Translations under genes and position numbers: made by a program
Part shown: positions 61,919-64,000 of the stretch, piece by piece
How the letters are laid out: every line of letters starts with the position of its first letter
How positions within the stretch are numbered: position 1 is the stretch's first letter
Assembly (NCBI GenBank): GCA_018873245.2
Contig: JAEMBT020000001.1
Location: forward strand, 11,066,220 to 11,130,219
DNA length: 64,000 nt
Direction: 5' to 3'
DNA from: Archegozetes longisetosus
Taxonomy: Eukaryota; Arthropoda; Arachnida; Sarcoptiformes; Trhypochthoniidae
The notes under the pieces: model-generated
Told to the model about the DNA's origin: nothing
Databases searched by the model: none
Seen by the model: only the letters and a program-made list of their open reading frames with translations

Positions 61919-62106
61919 GTTGTAGTACACCATCGCAATTTCTTGAAACCTCAAAATCACTATATTCATACTCAAAATGTGGAGCGCCTGAATCATTCTT
62001 TGAAAGATTTTTTACTGGCTACCTCAAATAGAACTTTGCTACAATCTTATATTGACTATTTTTATATTTTTATAAGCTTCGGTAAAAGACCGTTAGTGAA
62101 TTTTTA

Positions 62107-62399
62107 AGCAGTTTATTACTGACATTATAAAAGTTTATCCAGGTGCAGGAAAAGTTGGTTCGTCATGAAATATTTTACAGTATTTTAGCATTTTACGTAT
62201 ACTTCATATTTAAATTTTTCATTAAAACAGTATTGTAGTATTCTCAAATTGTTCAAATGTAATTTTGTAGCTTTATCCTATTTGGAGTTTTTTCAGTTGG
62301 TGATTTTTAAGGAGTCAGTTAATCCGACATGCTACCGTAGCTTTTATTAAAATTAGGTGCGGGGGCTATCAAATTACCCCAAAATACTAAACTGTGAAT
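62107..62399. other. Intergenic DNA between transposons
   Basis: No feature supported. Confidence 0.4.
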
Positions 62400-62950
62400 A
62401 ATGATACACACTCGATTACACGGCCAACTAGGACGGTTTAAATCTTAATAGCACTTGAACGGATAATCCAATTTTCAAATGGTTTTCACTGAATTGTGGC
62501 TGGATAATGTAGGAAATGTTTGATATACCATTCGTTAAAATATTCATCAGGGTTATAAAATAATGAAACAAAAATTAAAAAATCAAACATTAATTTCCGG
62601 AACTTTAGTTCCCGTTCGGCAACACTTAATGGCATTTTAAAACAAATTTAGTATACAATCAATTGTTAACCGATTGTTTTCCAAGCATAAACAAACAGAA
62701 AATATCCAAAAACTTCTTTCAATTAGTCTATGCCATACACATATACCATTACTTCTAATGGAAAATTAAGTTTTTACTAGAATTGCTATAACTTTGCAAC
62801 CCTTGTGAATATTTTAACGAATAGTATATCAAACGATTTCAACATTATACAGTTACAATTTAGTGGAAACCATTTTGAAATCCGATTATCCGTTCAAGAG
62901 CTATCAAGCTTTAAAGCGTCCTAGTTGGCCGTGTAATCGAGTGTATATGC
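62400..62950. mobile_element. Foldback element with about 145-bp inverted arms
   Basis: The left arm (about 62407-62560) and right arm (about 62805-62948) are inverted copies; the outer 28 bp (CACTCGATTACACGGCCAAC onward) are nearly identical. Inner parts share TGATATACCATTCGTTAAAA-type sequence. The centre is non-coding. No clear target duplication. Confidence 0.75.
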
Positions 62951-63190
62951 TCAAATTTTGGAAAGGGTAATACTACCTTACAAACAGTATTTTTCACTTC
63001 AATTTGTATCTATTCCATTTCTATTTGTGTACTTAGCTTAATCCTTATGAAAACCGGTTGCTTATCTCAAAACTATTTGTGTTAATCTCATTGCTATTTG
63101 TGCTTTAAAGTATATCTTATTTATTGCACAAAACACATTTGATTTCATTTGTTTATATAACAATTTAAGTTTAGATCAAATTCTTTTATT

Positions 63191-64000
63191 TTTTTTTTTG
63201 AAATGGAAGATATAACACAATCAATAGCTTCTAGTATCAACGTAAGTAGAAGATAGCAAAAATTAATTATAAAATTAGAAAGCTGATTGTTGTAAAAATG
63301 ATTAGTGGATCAAAAGTTAAAGAAGTGGCCAAAATGTTCGAGGTTGAAGAGTCTGCCGTTTGAGAAATTTATAAAGTTTTTCAAAAAGAAGGAAGAGATG
63401 AGAAAAAACAAACTGAAGAAGAAAATCTATTTTAAGTGATTGGCATAAAGAGAAGATATGCGACTGGGTTGACGAAGACTATGAGCTAACTCTTAAAAAT
63501 TTAGTAGAAAAGTGTTTCGATGAATGGCAAATAGTGATATCTTCTTCAACCGTTGATAGGGCTCTCGAACAATTTCATTATTCATTCAAATGATTGACTT
63601 TAATTCCTAAAAGAAGAAATAGCCCTGATGTCATTGAAAAATGATATCAATATGCAATTGAATACAACCGATTAATGCCTGAAAGAGAAAGAATGTTTTT
63701 CTTGGATGAAACGGGTGTCCAAATCTTCTCTAGATCTCCATATGGTCATTCGGCAAAAGGAACTCGTGCTAAAAAATGTCAGGCAATTAATAAGCTGCAA
63801 TTACTCGACCTCAACTGCGATGAATCACGAGTCGCTCTTCTTCTTTGAAATTCGAGACAAAGCATATAATGCCGAGGATTATGGGCTCTTCCTGAGCAAA
63901 CTTATTGAATATTTGCGCCTAAACAACATTGAAGGCTCATACCTGATTATGGATAGCGTCAGTTTCCATAAGACTGAATTGATTGTCAATCTGATTCAAT
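63191..64000 (+). mobile_element. IS630/Tc1-mariner-type transposase, degenerate and cut by the window end
   Basis: An ATG at 63203 is followed by a helix-turn-helix-like region (KVKEVAKMFEVEESAV, about 63318-63362), then the first catalytic motif MFFLDETGV (about 63690) with the SPYGHSAKGTRA strand, and after a frame change the second aspartate region YLIMDSVSFHKTE (about 63940). Several in-frame stops and at least one frameshift show it is inactive. The remaining catalytic residue and the right end lie beyond the window. Confidence 0.8.

Larger units (their letters stand above)
60901..62106 (+). mobile_element. Merlin-type (IS1016/ISXO2-like) transposase fragment, split by an insertion
   Basis: Two pieces flank a hAT element. 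The left piece (60901-61065) encodes the KFVVPV...RDERTLVL segment and the KGWKGYV motif. The right piece (61927-62106) continues with VHHRNFLKPQ, HTQNVERLNHSLKDF and the tail YIDYFYIFISF, matching the VNHS...F...HTQ.IE..W..LK pattern of ISXO2-like DDE transposases used by Merlin transposons. Removing the insertion and one copy of its 8-bp target duplication makes the two pieces adjacent, though the first is one frame off near 61040. The N-terminal part is not seen. Dead fragment. Confidence 0.65.

Noticed and set aside
1-64000. tRNA, rRNA and other structured RNA genes
   Set aside because: I scanned for tRNA-type internal promoter boxes and rRNA-like GC-rich conserved cores by eye and saw none that held up; a covariance-model search would be decisive.

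Overview
The window looks like gene-poor nuclear DNA of an arthropod. It is strongly AT-rich, its spliceosomal introns are short (mostly 55-85 nt, with GTAAGT/GTATGT donors), and it holds a NRF-6-type acyltransferase, a SMYD-type SET/MYND protein, a GH18 chitinase and many eroded DNA transposons. Two intronless, bacterial-looking sugar hydrolases in the same stretch suggest a mite or springtail-like lineage rich in horizontally acquired genes. That placement is inference; no marker gene is present.

Layout: an intact intronless GH28 polygalacturonase (504-1892); two small spliced secreted-protein candidates (3372-3681 and 5623-6087); a hAT-type MITE (6951-7367); an intronless GH71/GH99-like hydrolase (8065-9306, minus); a foldback element; a broken chemoreceptor-like fragment (11764-12387); a nested hAT/hAT/solo-LTR cluster (13082-14251); an eight-exon NRF-6-like acyltransferase (14688-18938, minus) with a foldback element in its largest intron; a long gene desert; a SMYD gene (24801-25982, minus); a frameshifted glycine-zipper pseudogene (28117-28823); a mariner element with both inverted repeats (30290-31560); a tandem array of four paralogous four-exon genes for small cysteine-rich secreted proteins (33742-44332), interrupted by a hAT MITE and a LINE remnant; a transposon-littered desert; the RCC1-kinase-KEN gene (52601-55115); a four-exon GH18 chitinase (58246-60068, minus); and a nested Merlin/hAT/Tc1 cluster followed by a foldback element and an IS630/Tc1-type transposase fragment cut by the window end.

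The most interesting object is at 52601-55115. Joining two exons across a clean GT-AG intron gives a 747-residue cytosolic protein. Its N-terminal half is an RCC1 beta-propeller of the RCBTB type, and its C-terminal half is an IRE1-type kinase followed by a KEN endoribonuclease. The kinase has lost the HRD catalytic aspartate and the DFG glycine, while the KEN catalytic Tyr, Arg, Asn and His are all present. This is an RNase L-like layout (sensor - pseudokinase - RNase) with an RCC1 propeller where RNase L has ankyrin repeats. It may be an undescribed RNA-cleaving signalling or defence receptor.

Functionally, the secreted hydrolases (GH28, GH71/99-like, GH18) fit a detritivore, herbivore or fungus-feeding diet. 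The four-gene array with a shared promoter module is a young, fast-evolving secreted family of unknown job. All intron-exon models here were built by eye from splice signals, reading phase and family resemblance.
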